Shown here: piece by piece, positions 35,530 to 42,932 of the stretch
Position numbering within the stretch: the stretch's first letter is position 1
Layout of the letters: every line of letters begins with the position of its first letter
Assembly (NCBI GenBank): GCA_017430965.1
Contig: JAFRLX010000028.1
Coordinates: forward strand, 1 to 46,234
From: Clostridia bacterium
GTDB taxonomy: Bacteria > Bacillota > Clostridia > Oscillospirales > Acutalibacteraceae
Direction of reading: 5' to 3'
Length of the DNA stretch: 46,234 nucleotides
Program-made: the position numbers and the translations under genes
Notes under the pieces: generated by a model
What the model was told of the DNA's origin: nothing
Databases searched by the model: none
The model's input: only the letters and a program-made list of their open reading frames with translations

Positions 35530-36729
35530 TTATAAACTCTCAACAATTTGTTTTGTTTCTCTTGCAATCATCAATTCTTCATTGGTTGCAATCACAAACA
35601 CTGCTACTTTTGAATCCTCTGTGGAAATCTTTTTGGTTTCGCCAAAGGTTGCATTATTAATATCCTTATCAATCTTAATGCCCAAATAGCTCATTTTTTC
35701 GCAGATTTCTTCGCGCAAGGAAGGTGTGTTTTCCGCAATACCGGCAGCAAAAGCAATGGCATCCACACCATCCAAAGCAGCGACATAGGAGCCGATGAAC
35801 TTGCGGATTTGGTAGCGCTGAATTTTTCTGGAAAGCAATGCTCTTTCGTTACCTTCCGTGACTGCCTTTTGAATATCTCTTTCGTCGCTCGAGACACCGG
35901 AAATACCTAAAACACCGCTCTTTTTGTTCAAAATTTCGGAGGTTTCCTTCGGGCTCCAGCCTTCCTTTTCCTGCAAATAGGTTACCACGGAGGGGTCCAA
36001 AGAACCGGAGCGTGTGCCCATAATAAAGCCGTCAAGCGGGGTAAGTCCCATAGAGGTATCCTGCACGACACCGTTTTTAATGGCAGTGATGGAAGCACCG
36101 TTACCGATATGGCAGGAAACGAGCTTTAAATCAACTCTCCCCATCAGTCTTGCCACTTCGGCAGCGATATATTTATGAGAGGTGCCATGGGCGCCATAAC
36201 GAATGCAGTGGTATTTTTCGGTCAATTCATACGGAACACCAAACACCTTTGCTTCCTGCGGCATGGTGCTGTGGTAGGCATTATCAAAGACACAGACCTG
36301 CGGCACGGACTCACCAAACACACTGTAGCAGCCTTCAATACCTTGAATATGTGCCGGGTTGTGCAGCGGTGCCAAATCGCACAGCTCACGAATGCCTTCC
36401 ACCACATGTTCATCCACCAGCTCAGCCTTGTTGAACAACCAGCCGCCTTGCACCACGCGGTGACCGATGGCGTCAATTTCCGAAATATTGTCAATCACCT
36501 TGCACTCGCCTTCGGTGAGCGCTTTCATAACATAGGAAAACGCCTGCGTGTGGTCATTCATCGGCGCATCGGGGTTTTCAAAGCTTCTGCCATCGGCAGT
36601 GGAGCCTTTAATTGTACCGTCTACCTTAATTCTTTCACAAACACCCTTGGCAATCCACTGTTCGTTTTCCATATCAATTAACTGATATTTCAACGAGGAA
36701 CTGCCGCAGTTTACAACTAAAATTTTCAT
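35530..36729 (-). CDS. ackA: Acetate kinase, divergent at the acetate pocket
   Basis: AckA makes acetate and ATP from acetyl phosphate. NCGSSSLKYQ (7-16), GHRVV (Arg91), PLHNP (Leu122), FDNAYH (Asp149), HGTSH (His181), GNGAS, MGTRSG and the C-terminal EELMIARET are conserved. In the pocket that binds the acetyl methyl group, Ala180 replaces the phenylalanine of the standard RYGFHGTSH motif. Other changes are VVQGG for VVHGG and TRSGSLDP for TRSGDLDP. The product is 399 aa. ATG 36729 follows AAGGAGAATAAA. No phosphotransacetylase gene is near. It may accept larger acyl groups; that is inference. Confidence 0.92.
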   Translation of the reverse strand: MKILVVNCGSSSLKYQLIDMENEQWIAKGVCERIKVDGTIKGSTADGRSFENPDAPMNDHTQAFSYVMKALTEGECKVIDNISEIDAIGHRVVQGGWLFNKAELVDEHVVEGIRELCDLAPLHNPAHIQGIEGCYSVFGESVPQVCVFDNAYHSTMPQEAKVFGVPYELTEKYHCIRYGAHGTSHKYIAAEVARLMGRVDLKLVSCHIGNGASITAIKNGVVQDTSMGLTPLDGFIMGTRSGSLDPSVVTYLQEKEGWSPKETSEILNKKSGVLGISGVSSDERDIQKAVTEGNERALLSRKIQRYQIRKFIGSYVAALDGVDAIAFAAGIAENTPSLREEICEKMSYLGIKIDKDINNATFGETKKISTEDSKVAVFVIATNEELMIARETKQIVESL

Positions 36730-36755
36730 TTTATTCTCCTTTTGGATTCATTTTG

Positions 36756-36784
36756 CTTGAACATATTTCAACAATATAATATAA
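36756..36784 (+). promoter_or_regulatory. Promoter of tmcAL
   Basis: TTGAAC (36756-36761), 17 bp, TATAAT (36779-36784), plus strand. Its -10 overlaps that of the opposing ackA promoter. Confidence 0.7.
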
Positions 36785-36808
36785 TAATGTAAATTGATTA
36801 AAAATGCA
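36780..36808 (-). promoter_or_regulatory. Promoter of ackA, facing the tmcAL promoter
   Basis: On the minus strand TTGCAT (36803-36808), 17 bp, TATTAT (36780-36785). Five base pairs of this -10 also belong to the tmcAL -10. Confidence 0.65.
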
Positions 36809-36837
36809 AGTATTAACTCACAATTTAAGGAGCGAAG

Positions 36838-38031
36838 ATGAAAACAGCGGGTATCATTTGTGAATATAATCCCTTTCACAACGGGCATCTGTACCAAATT
36901 CAAAAAACAAGGGAAGCCGGCGCCACCCATATCATTTGTGTGATGAGCGGCAATTTTGTGCAGCGCGGAGATGTTTCCATTGTTCCGAAACAGGCAAAAG
37001 CGCAAATGGCAATTGATGCCGGCGCCGACTTGGTGCTGGAGCTGCCGGTTGTTTGGTCTATGGCAAGCGCCGAGCTGTTCGCAAAAGGGGCCGTGAGCAT
37101 CCTCAAAAACACCGGCATCTGCGACCTGCTCAGCTTCGGGAGCGAATGCGGGGATTTGGCACAGCTCAAAAAAGCAGCTGCAGCGGTGCGCGATTCGGCT
37201 GTGGAATCCAAAATCAGCAGTTACTTAGCGCAAGGCATTTCCTTTGTCAGCGCCCGCGCAAAAGCAGTCGAGGAAATTTACGGCAAAGATATAGAAGCAC
37301 TCATCAGCTCCCCAAACGATATTTTGGGGATTGAATACTTAAACGCACTTGTCGGCAGCCAAATCGAGCCGCTTGTCATTCAAAGAGACACACCGCACGA
37401 TAAAGACAACGACAGCCCCTTCAAAAAAAGCGCCGGAGAAATTCGCACACTGATTTTAACAGGTGAAACATCATTCAAAAAAGCGATGCCCCATTCCGCT
37501 TACGAAACACTGCGCCAGTATGCCAAGCTCGGGCAATGCCCGAATACAGTTGAGGATTTGGACAAAGCGATTATGGCGGTGCTGCGCCGCTTTGAGGCGG
37601 AGGACTTTCTCAATTTTTCCGATGTCGGCGAAGGGCTTGAAAACCGCCTTTACAACGCGGTGCGCCAGTCCGCTTCGGTCAATGAAATCCTGCTGCGCGC
37701 AAAATCCAAGCGCTACACAATGGCGCGCATGCGCAGAATTCTTTTGAATGCCTTTTTGGGAATCGGCAAGGGCTACAGCCAAAGCGAGGTGCCCTATCTG
37801 CGTGTGCTCGGCATGAGCGAAGGCGGAAAGGAACTACTCGCCGCAATGCGCGAGAGCGCGCAAAAACCGGTCATTATGCGCTACGCCGACTTCCAAAGCG
37901 CCTCCGGCGTCGCTCGAAAGATTTTTGCCTTTGAATGCAAAGCCGCCGATTTATACGCCCTTTCCTACCAAAAGCCCGCACCCTGCGGCACGGAAATGAC
38001 AAGCGCTGTGTATATCGGCAGCAAAGAATAA
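36838..38031 (+). CDS. tmcAL: tRNA(Met) cytidine acetate ligase TmcAL (YlbM)
   Basis: TmcAL uses ATP and acetate to form N4-acetylcytidine at the wobble base of elongator tRNA-Met. The N-terminus IICEYNPFHNGHLYQI carries the nucleotidyl-transferase HxGH motif, and SGNFVQRGD, DLVLELP and PNDILGIEYL are family blocks. 397 aa matches. The start follows TTAAGGAGCGAAG. It sits next to ackA with overlapping promoters, so both genes concern acetate, though a regulatory link is inferred. Confidence 0.93.
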   Translation: MKTAGIICEYNPFHNGHLYQIQKTREAGATHIICVMSGNFVQRGDVSIVPKQAKAQMAIDAGADLVLELPVVWSMASAELFAKGAVSILKNTGICDLLSFGSECGDLAQLKKAAAAVRDSAVESKISSYLAQGISFVSARAKAVEEIYGKDIEALISSPNDILGIEYLNALVGSQIEPLVIQRDTPHDKDNDSPFKKSAGEIRTLILTGETSFKKAMPHSAYETLRQYAKLGQCPNTVEDLDKAIMAVLRRFEAEDFLNFSDVGEGLENRLYNAVRQSASVNEILLRAKSKRYTMARMRRILLNAFLGIGKGYSQSEVPYLRVLGMSEGGKELLAAMRESAQKPVIMRYADFQSASGVARKIFAFECKAADLYALSYQKPAPCGTEMTSAVYIGSKE

Positions 38032-38045
38032 CAATTACAAATTAC

Positions 38046-38357
38046 GAAGAGGCTGTCTCAACAAAAACCGTTGAGGCAGCCTCTTCTCAGAGTGTCGACA
38101 AAGTGGCTAAAACCGCACGACTAAATGAAAATTAAGCTTTTTGAATGTATTTATATTTTTCTTTTAAACAAGTCTATTGCCATTCTCAAACCTAATACGA
38201 GTTCTTGAAAATGCAGTAATGACGGCGTTTTTGTGCTTTTGCCAATCTCTGCTTGGAGTATATGGGAATAAGAGAAACCAAGGCTGATCCTTGATTGCTC
38301 TTATTCCCTGCCTCAACGCAGAGATTGACAAATTTTATCTCACTTTCTCGACCTCTG
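38046..38357. repeat. Structured repeat copy A (MITE-like)
   Basis: It begins with a hairpin GAAGAGGCTG-CTCAAC/GTTGAG-CAGCCTCTTC (38046-38086), then CAGAGTGTCGACAAAGTGG (38088), and ends with the near-inverse CACTTTCTCGACCTCTG (38341-38357). A second copy, with the same opening block GTCG-AAAGTGGCT-AAACC and the shared CCAATCTCTGCTTG, is at 45954-46234. A conserved hairpin inside (GTCG...GTGG...CCGC...CGAC) keeps pairing between copies. An 85-bp perfect-armed palindrome is at 38243-38327. The remainder of 38032-38404 is AT-rich and geneless. Confidence 0.7.
38243..38327. repeat. Long nested palindrome in repeat copy A
   Basis: Three nested arms: CAATCTCTGC/GCAGAGATTG, GGGAATAAGAG/CTCTTATTCCC, and CAAGG-ctgat-CCTTG, with short unpaired gaps. 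It would fold as a strong RNA or ssDNA hairpin. Confidence 0.85.
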
Positions 38358-38404
38358 CCAGCTTCAACAATACTACTTGGTTTTTACCTGAACCGTCTTG
38401 CTTA

Positions 38405-38950
38405 TTATTTGCGGTTTTGTTTAAAAATGCTCTGCAGCCTTTTTTGCCATTTCATCTTATACAACACAGAAAGCTTTTCAATGCAAAAATCAACAACAAT
38501 CATCAGCAGGTTGCCGCCTGCCAAAAGCACATAAACCGTGTATTTGCCAAGCCCTTCCATCTCTTCCAACGGCATACCGAACACATAAATCAGCAGCAGA
38601 TAGACGACCACCATCGAAAGGTTAAACACGATAAACTTTATCACCCAGCGCACGGCTCTGAACTTGACTTTGCGCTGCAAGACATCCTTTAAAATCGGGA
38701 AGTAGCCGAAAAACAGCGCATACAGCAACGCCGGTTCTTTATTGCCGCTGAGCAAAAACGCCAAGCCCGCTGTTGCCAAATAAATCCACAGGCTTTGCAG
38801 CGCGCCCGTTTCAATCACTGCCCAAGCAAGCAACATACCCGCAAAGGTCGGTCCTAAGTATTCCGCCATCGGGATATTGCCGAGCAGCACTAAAATCACG
38901 GAAAATGCACATATAATGCCGCCAAAGGCAATTTTAAAACTTTGCTTCAT
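38405..38950 (-). CDS. Integral membrane protein of unknown function
   Basis: A 181-aa protein with five to six hydrophobic helices (about residues 8-28, 35-50, 55-72, 78-90, 105-125, 135-155) and a basic C-terminus (KMKWQKRLQ). It resembles small S-component-like or YbaF-type membrane proteins, but I do not recognise the family. The ATG at 38950 overlaps the J-domain-like gene stop (TAATG) and so is translationally coupled. It is the third gene of an operon with DUF5685 and a J-domain protein. Confidence 0.7.
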   Translation of the reverse strand: MKQSFKIAFGGIICAFSVILVLLGNIPMAEYLGPTFAGMLLAWAVIETGALQSLWIYLATAGLAFLLSGNKEPALLYALFFGYFPILKDVLQRKVKFRAVRWVIKFIVFNLSMVVVYLLLIYVFGMPLEEMEGLGKYTVYVLLAGGNLLMIVVDFCIEKLSVLYKMKWQKRLQSIFKQNRK

Positions 38951-39504
38951 TACCTGAAAAATGAGCACAGACAGTCACAGCACGCCAGCGCTGTACAAAG
39001 CTTGCACAGGCTGCCGGTACAGCCGCTCTCGTCCTCATTGCTCTGCCTCCAATCGTTTCTGAAATCTCCGCTTCTTTTTGCTTTCACACTGTTATAGGCT
39101 TCGGCGTATTCCTGATTATTCGGCTCAAACTGCACAGCCTTGCCATAGTGCTCTGCCGCTTCCTCCAACCAGCCTCTTGCGTGGAGTATTTTTCCTTTCA
39201 GGAAATACCACTCTGCATCGCGAGAAGAAATCGGCACACCATCCAAAATGGTTTCCGCATCCTCATAGCGCTCTTCGCGCAGCTTTGCGCGCACATCGCC
39301 GTATTTAATGCTATCCGCAGCGGTCGCATTATAGCTTGACTGACCGTGATACATCAGCGCATCATAAGCAGCATTGAGCTGCTCAATAGCGGCGCTGTTA
39401 TCTCCATCAGCGGAAGCATAGAACGCCATTTTTTCTTTATACGCACGGTTCACCTGTTCGGGCGAAGCGCCTTCTTCTAAACCTAAGACCTGATAGGGAT
39501 TCAC
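38950..39504 (-). CDS. Degenerate J-domain protein with TPR-like region and Cys-rich tail
   Basis: The N-terminal 55 residues follow the J-domain pattern (NPYQVLGLEEGASPEQVNRAYKEKM ... AIEQLNAAYDALM), but the loop that should contain HPD reads YASADGDN, so it probably cannot stimulate DnaK in the normal way. The middle has a TPR-like pair (AEWYFLKGKILHARGWLEEAAEHYGKAVQFEPNNQ). The last 25 residues are rich in cysteine (CTGSLCKLC ... CCDCLC). I chose GTG 39504, 5 nt after AAAGGAGATAC; it overlaps the DUF5685 stop (GTGA). Length 184 aa. Confidence 0.78.
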   Translation of the reverse strand: MNPYQVLGLEEGASPEQVNRAYKEKMAFYASADGDNSAAIEQLNAAYDALMYHGQSSYNATAADSIKYGDVRAKLREERYEDAETILDGVPISSRDAEWYFLKGKILHARGWLEEAAEHYGKAVQFEPNNQEYAEAYNSVKAKRSGDFRNDWRQSNEDESGCTGSLCKLCTALACCDCLCSFFR

Positions 39505-40316
39505 TTGGTATCTCCTTTCAATATGCTTTGCTGCACGGCAAAGCTGCCTTCGTAAATAATGTTTTCGATGATAGCTGCGTACCTGCCGGGAGGAAGCGCT
39601 TGGCACGCCGCTGCCGCTTCACCGATGGAAAGATTCAGAATTTCATTGATGCGTTGCGTGGAATAGCCGCGTGCAAACGGGTTAAACGCCCCGGCTTTTT
39701 TGTCGCGCTCCAAATCCTCCGCCGCATCGGCAAAATAAATCCACCTGCCGAGCATATAGCCGAAGGTATAGAGCTGTTCGCTGTCCGTACCGTAGCGGAA
39801 GATATAGCCAAGTGCATCGGCAGAGGGATGCGCGGCTTTATCGACACCCGCATTTTCGGCTTCATACCGCTCTTGCTGTATCATATTTTCTCTTATTTTA
39901 TCGCATAAATCCGGAAACGCTTCACGCGCTTTGCGATATTTGCGGCGAAAAACAAGCGCCATAAAGCGGTACAGCATCTTTTTGAAAAACCGCTCATCTC
40001 GAATATTATCTAAAAATTTTTCGTAGCAAAGGATGATTAAGATGCACGCGCACTCAAAAAAAATATCCTGAGCATTTGTAATGAGTGTGCAGCGTTTGGC
40101 GCGGTAAGGACAATACTTTTGGCTGCAAGCAGGTGCGGCATCTTCCGCCGAAAGCTTGATGAGTGCCAAAAAAGTTATGTCATAATTGAGCAGGTAGCGA
40201 GCGAATAAACCGAAATGCTGTTTTAAACTGTTGCAAAGTGTGCAATAAACACTGCGGTACTGCTCGGTCTGCTCCCGCGGCAGCTTGCTCAAATCCGCTT
40301 TAACATAGCCGAACAT
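39501..40316 (-). CDS. DUF5685 family protein
   Basis: This 271-aa cytoplasmic protein begins MFGYVKADLSKLPREQTEQY and then YCTLCNSL, the typical DUF5685 opening, with later CSQKYCPYRAKRC. The helical C-terminal half contains an acid-rich segment DAAEDLERDKKAGAFNPF that recalls isoprenoid synthase metal-binding helices. No function is established. ATG 40316 follows GGAAGTGAGTAA. First gene of the J-like/membrane protein operon; the three overlap each other by 1-4 nt. Confidence 0.8.
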   Translation of the reverse strand: MFGYVKADLSKLPREQTEQYRSVYCTLCNSLKQHFGLFARYLLNYDITFLALIKLSAEDAAPACSQKYCPYRAKRCTLITNAQDIFFECACILIILCYEKFLDNIRDERFFKKMLYRFMALVFRRKYRKAREAFPDLCDKIRENMIQQERYEAENAGVDKAAHPSADALGYIFRYGTDSEQLYTFGYMLGRWIYFADAAEDLERDKKAGAFNPFARGYSTQRINEILNLSIGEAAAACQALPPGRYAAIIENIIYEGSFAVQQSILKGDTK

Positions 40317-40412
40317 TTACTCACTTCCTTAGCTCATTTTAAATTTATTATAATATAGTCGCGCACACAATGTTTAAACAAATTGTAAATTTTTATGACA
40401 TTGCCTTTTGGT

Positions 40413-40446
40413 AAAAATATCCCCGCCGAAAAGCAGGGATATTTTT
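40413..40446. terminator. Bidirectional terminator downstream of upp
   Basis: AAATATCCCCGC and GCAGGGATATTT pair with one mismatch. A run of T follows on both strands. It also lies upstream of the DUF5685 operon. Confidence 0.75.
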
Positions 40447-40493
40447 CGTTGTTTTTCCTTTGGGTTTCAAATAATTTTTGCCTAAGCGAAAAA

Positions 40494-41123
40494 TTACTTT
40501 GTGCCGAAAATTCTGTCGCCGGCATCGCCCAAACCGGGAATGATGTATTTATGCTCATTAAGGCAATCATCGAGAGCTGCGCAGAAAATGTCCACATCGG
40601 AATGCGCATCCTTTAATGCATTCAAACCTTCCGGTGCTGCAATAATGCACATGAATTTGACATTTTTTGCACCTTTTTCTTTAATCATTGTAATCGCATC
40701 AATCGCGGAGCCGCCGGTAGCAAGCATCGGGTCAACGACAATGACTTCTCTTTCATCAATATCGGCAGGCAGCTTGCAGTAATATTCAACAGGCTGTGCG
40801 GTTTCAGGGTCTCTGTAAAGACCGATATGCCCCACCTTAGCAGCAGGAATCAAATTCAACATACCGTCAACCATTCCTAAGCCGGCGCGCAAAATCGGCA
40901 CAATAGCAAGCTTTCTGCCCTTCACCTTTTTTGCATGACAAATTCCCATCGGAGTTTTGACATCCACTGCGGTGAGCGGCAAATCTCTGGTTGCTTCGTA
41001 GCACATCAAATTCGAAATTTCGCTGATAAGCGCGCGAAATTGATTGGTACCGGTTCTTTCATCTCTCAAAATAGAGAGCTTGTGTTGAATTAACGGATGT
41101 TCAAAAATTGTTACATTAGCCAT
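40494..41123 (-). CDS. upp: Uracil phosphoribosyltransferase
   Basis: Upp salvages uracil to UMP. The motif [11 protein letters not shown] (about 80-90), and the PRPP-binding [14 protein letters not shown] (about 128-141) are clear. I chose ATG 41123 because AGGAGGTAGGAAAGAA-like sequence lies just upstream; 209 aa is standard. It follows rpiB with a 98-bp gap that holds alternative hairpins. Confidence 0.95.
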   Translation of the reverse strand: MANVTIFEHPLIQHKLSILRDERTGTNQFRALISEISNLMCYEATRDLPLTAVDVKTPMGICHAKKVKGRKLAIVPILRAGLGMVDGMLNLIPAAKVGHIGLYRDPETAQPVEYYCKLPADIDEREVIVVDPMLATGGSAIDAITMIKEKGAKNVKFMCIIAAPEGLNALKDAHSDVDIFCAALDDCLNEHKYIIPGLGDAGDRIFGTK

Positions 41124-41221
41124 TTCTTTCCTACCTCCAAAATGTATCTTATCATTAGTATTCGGTGCTGCCGAAAGCGCATGCCGCACTGTTGTGCAGC
41201 CGCTTTGCGGCACTGCCTTTG

Positions 41222-41659
41222 CTAATCATTTTCCAATTCCATAATCATGTTGACTCTTTTTTCGTGCCTGCCGCCTTCAAATGCGGCATCTAAATAAGCA
41301 TCAACAATATCGAGTGCCAAGCCCGTACCGAGCACTCTGCCTCCAAAGCAAAGCACATTGGTATCGTTGTGCATTTTGGTAAACCTTGCACTAAAAGTAT
41401 CCGAGCAGCAAGCAGCACGAATCCCCTTTATCTTATTGGCGGCAATCGACATACCGATACCGGTGCCGCACACTAAAATACCGCACTGTGCCTCGCCCTG
41501 TGCCACAGCAGTACCAACCTGCTTGGCAATCACGGGGTAATCTACCGCTTCCCCGCTGTAAGTGCCAAAATCTTTATAGGGAATATTTTTTTCATCCAGG
41601 TGCTTTTTGACTTCCTCTTTGAGCGCAAAACCACCGTGGTCAGCTCCAATTGCAATCAT
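41222..41659 (-). CDS. rpiB: Ribose-5-phosphate isomerase B
   Basis: RpiB interconverts ribose and ribulose 5-phosphates. [16 protein letters not shown] at the start, [16 protein letters not shown] with the catalytic cysteine (about Cys66), and the [12 protein letters not shown] block are complete. 145 aa is the usual length. ATG 41659 overlaps the tsaB stop by 4 nt. Confidence 0.95.
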   Translation of the reverse strand: MIAIGADHGGFALKEEVKKHLDEKNIPYKDFGTYSGEAVDYPVIAKQVGTAVAQGEAQCGILVCGTGIGMSIAANKIKGIRAACCSDTFSARFTKMHNDTNVLCFGGRVLGTGLALDIVDAYLDAAFEGGRHEKRVNMIMELEND

Positions 41660-42348
41660 TGTTTCTTTCCTTTCTTTTTCAATTCCCGCTCCGCTTGCGA
41701 CATTCTCAAATATGTCGGAACCAACTGACTGCCGGGAACCGCTTTATCTCTTTGCCGATAAGCCAATATGCACAGCATCTCGGCATTTTGATAGATTTCA
41801 TCTTCCTGCGGAAGATACACATTTGAACATTTTGTTTTTAAGATATCATAGGCAAGCTTTGCGCCGTCGCCGCATACATAAACCTTTTTGTCATAGGCTT
41901 GAATGCGCGGCGCCATGCTTTCAACCGCGGCAGCTTCATCTTCACTCAGGCGCTTTAGAGTGCCGCTTTCAAAGGTAGCGGTATAGACCTGATTGCGCCT
42001 GGCATCCATACAGGCAAGCGCAATACAGCCTTCCTGCTGCACATTGGCTGCAATGACCTCTAATGTAGAAATGCCGATACAGGGTTTGTCGGCAGCAAAC
42101 GCCATACCCTTGAGCGCTGCCACACCGATTCTCACACCGGTGAAGGACCCGGGGCCGTTTGTCACGGCAAATAAATCAATTTCACCCACCGGGCAACCCG
42201 CTTCCAGGCATACGCGCTCGACCATAGGCAACAGGGTTTGCGAATGAGTCAGCCCGTTATTGACAAACGCAGATGCCAAAATGTGTTCATCCTCACTAAT
42301 GGCAACGCTGCAACTGACAGCGGAAGAATCAATCGCCAATATCTTCAT
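41656..42348 (-). CDS. tsaB: tRNA threonylcarbamoyladenosine biosynthesis protein TsaB
   Basis: TsaB is the structural partner of TsaD in making t6A37 of ANN-decoding tRNAs. It has LAIDSSAVSCSVAI and GPGSFTGVRIGVAALKGMA and lacks the metal site of TsaD, as expected. ATG 42348 follows GGGAAGAATTTG. It overlaps tsaE by 20 nt. TsaD itself is not in the window. Confidence 0.93.
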   Translation of the reverse strand: MKILAIDSSAVSCSVAISEDEHILASAFVNNGLTHSQTLLPMVERVCLEAGCPVGEIDLFAVTNGPGSFTGVRIGVAALKGMAFAADKPCIGISTLEVIAANVQQEGCIALACMDARRNQVYTATFESGTLKRLSEDEAAAVESMAPRIQAYDKKVYVCGDGAKLAYDILKTKCSNVYLPQEDEIYQNAEMLCILAYRQRDKAVPGSQLVPTYLRMSQAERELKKKGKKQ

Positions 42349-42778
42349 CAAATTCTTCCCCTTTTCCTATTGAAATGATGCGCTGGTCCTCGTTTTCACC
42401 CGCTTGGATTTTGATGTAAACGGCTCCCTCCGGAAGGGCGTTTTCAATGTTTTCGCTCCACTCGACAGCCAAAACGGCATCGGTATCGAGGTAGTCGAAA
42501 AAACCGGTGGAATATAAATCCTCCCAAGTGTTGATGCGGTACATATCGAAGTGATAGAGTGTCAGCGCTTCACCGCGATATTCATTGACAAGCGAAAAAG
42601 TAGGGCTTGTAACATCGGCGCTGATGCCCAGCCCCTTTGCAAGCCCTTTAACAAATGCTGTTTTACCCATGCCCATACCGCCAAAAAACGCCAATACATC
42701 GCCCGCGCGGCAATCTTTTGCAAAGCTTGTGCCGAGAGCAATGGTCTGTTGAGCGCTGTTGGTGGTATACTGGTTCAT
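42329..42778 (-). CDS. tsaE: tRNA threonylcarbamoyladenosine biosynthesis protein TsaE
   Basis: TsaE is the small ATPase of the t6A complex. The P-loop GGMGMGKTAF is at about residues 33-42 and TSPTFSLVNEY at about 56-66, with VEWSENI later. 149 aa is normal. First gene of the tsaE-tsaB-rpiB-upp operon. Confidence 0.94.
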   Translation of the reverse strand: MNQYTTNSAQQTIALGTSFAKDCRAGDVLAFFGGMGMGKTAFVKGLAKGLGISADVTSPTFSLVNEYRGEALTLYHFDMYRINTWEDLYSTGFFDYLDTDAVLAVEWSENIENALPEGAVYIKIQAGENEDQRIISIGKGEEFDEDIGD

Positions 42779-42805
42779 AAAACATCCTTAAAAACTATTT
42801 TTTAT

Positions 42806-42834
42806 AGTATAGCACAGATTTACTTTTTTTTGAA
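42806..42834 (-). promoter_or_regulatory. Promoter of the tsaE operon
   Basis: On the minus strand TTCAAA (42829-42834), 17 bp, TATACT (42806-42811). Confidence 0.6.
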
Positions 42835-42853
42835 GAATTATTTACAAAAAATA

Positions 42854-42882
42854 TTGAACAAATTCTCTTATTCTGTTAAAAT
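42854..42882 (+). promoter_or_regulatory. Promoter of the alpha-galactosidase gene
   Basis: TTGAAC (42854-42859), 17 bp, TAAAAT (42877-42882), plus strand. Confidence 0.65.
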
Positions 42883-42932
42883 GGTTTTTGTAATATTATA
42901 ATAACCATGTATTGGTTAGATTGGAGTGTATT

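Noticed and set aside
38291..38692. Open frames on the plus strand after tmcAL
   Set aside because: They run from the palindromic repeat into antisense of the membrane protein gene; no ribosome binding site.
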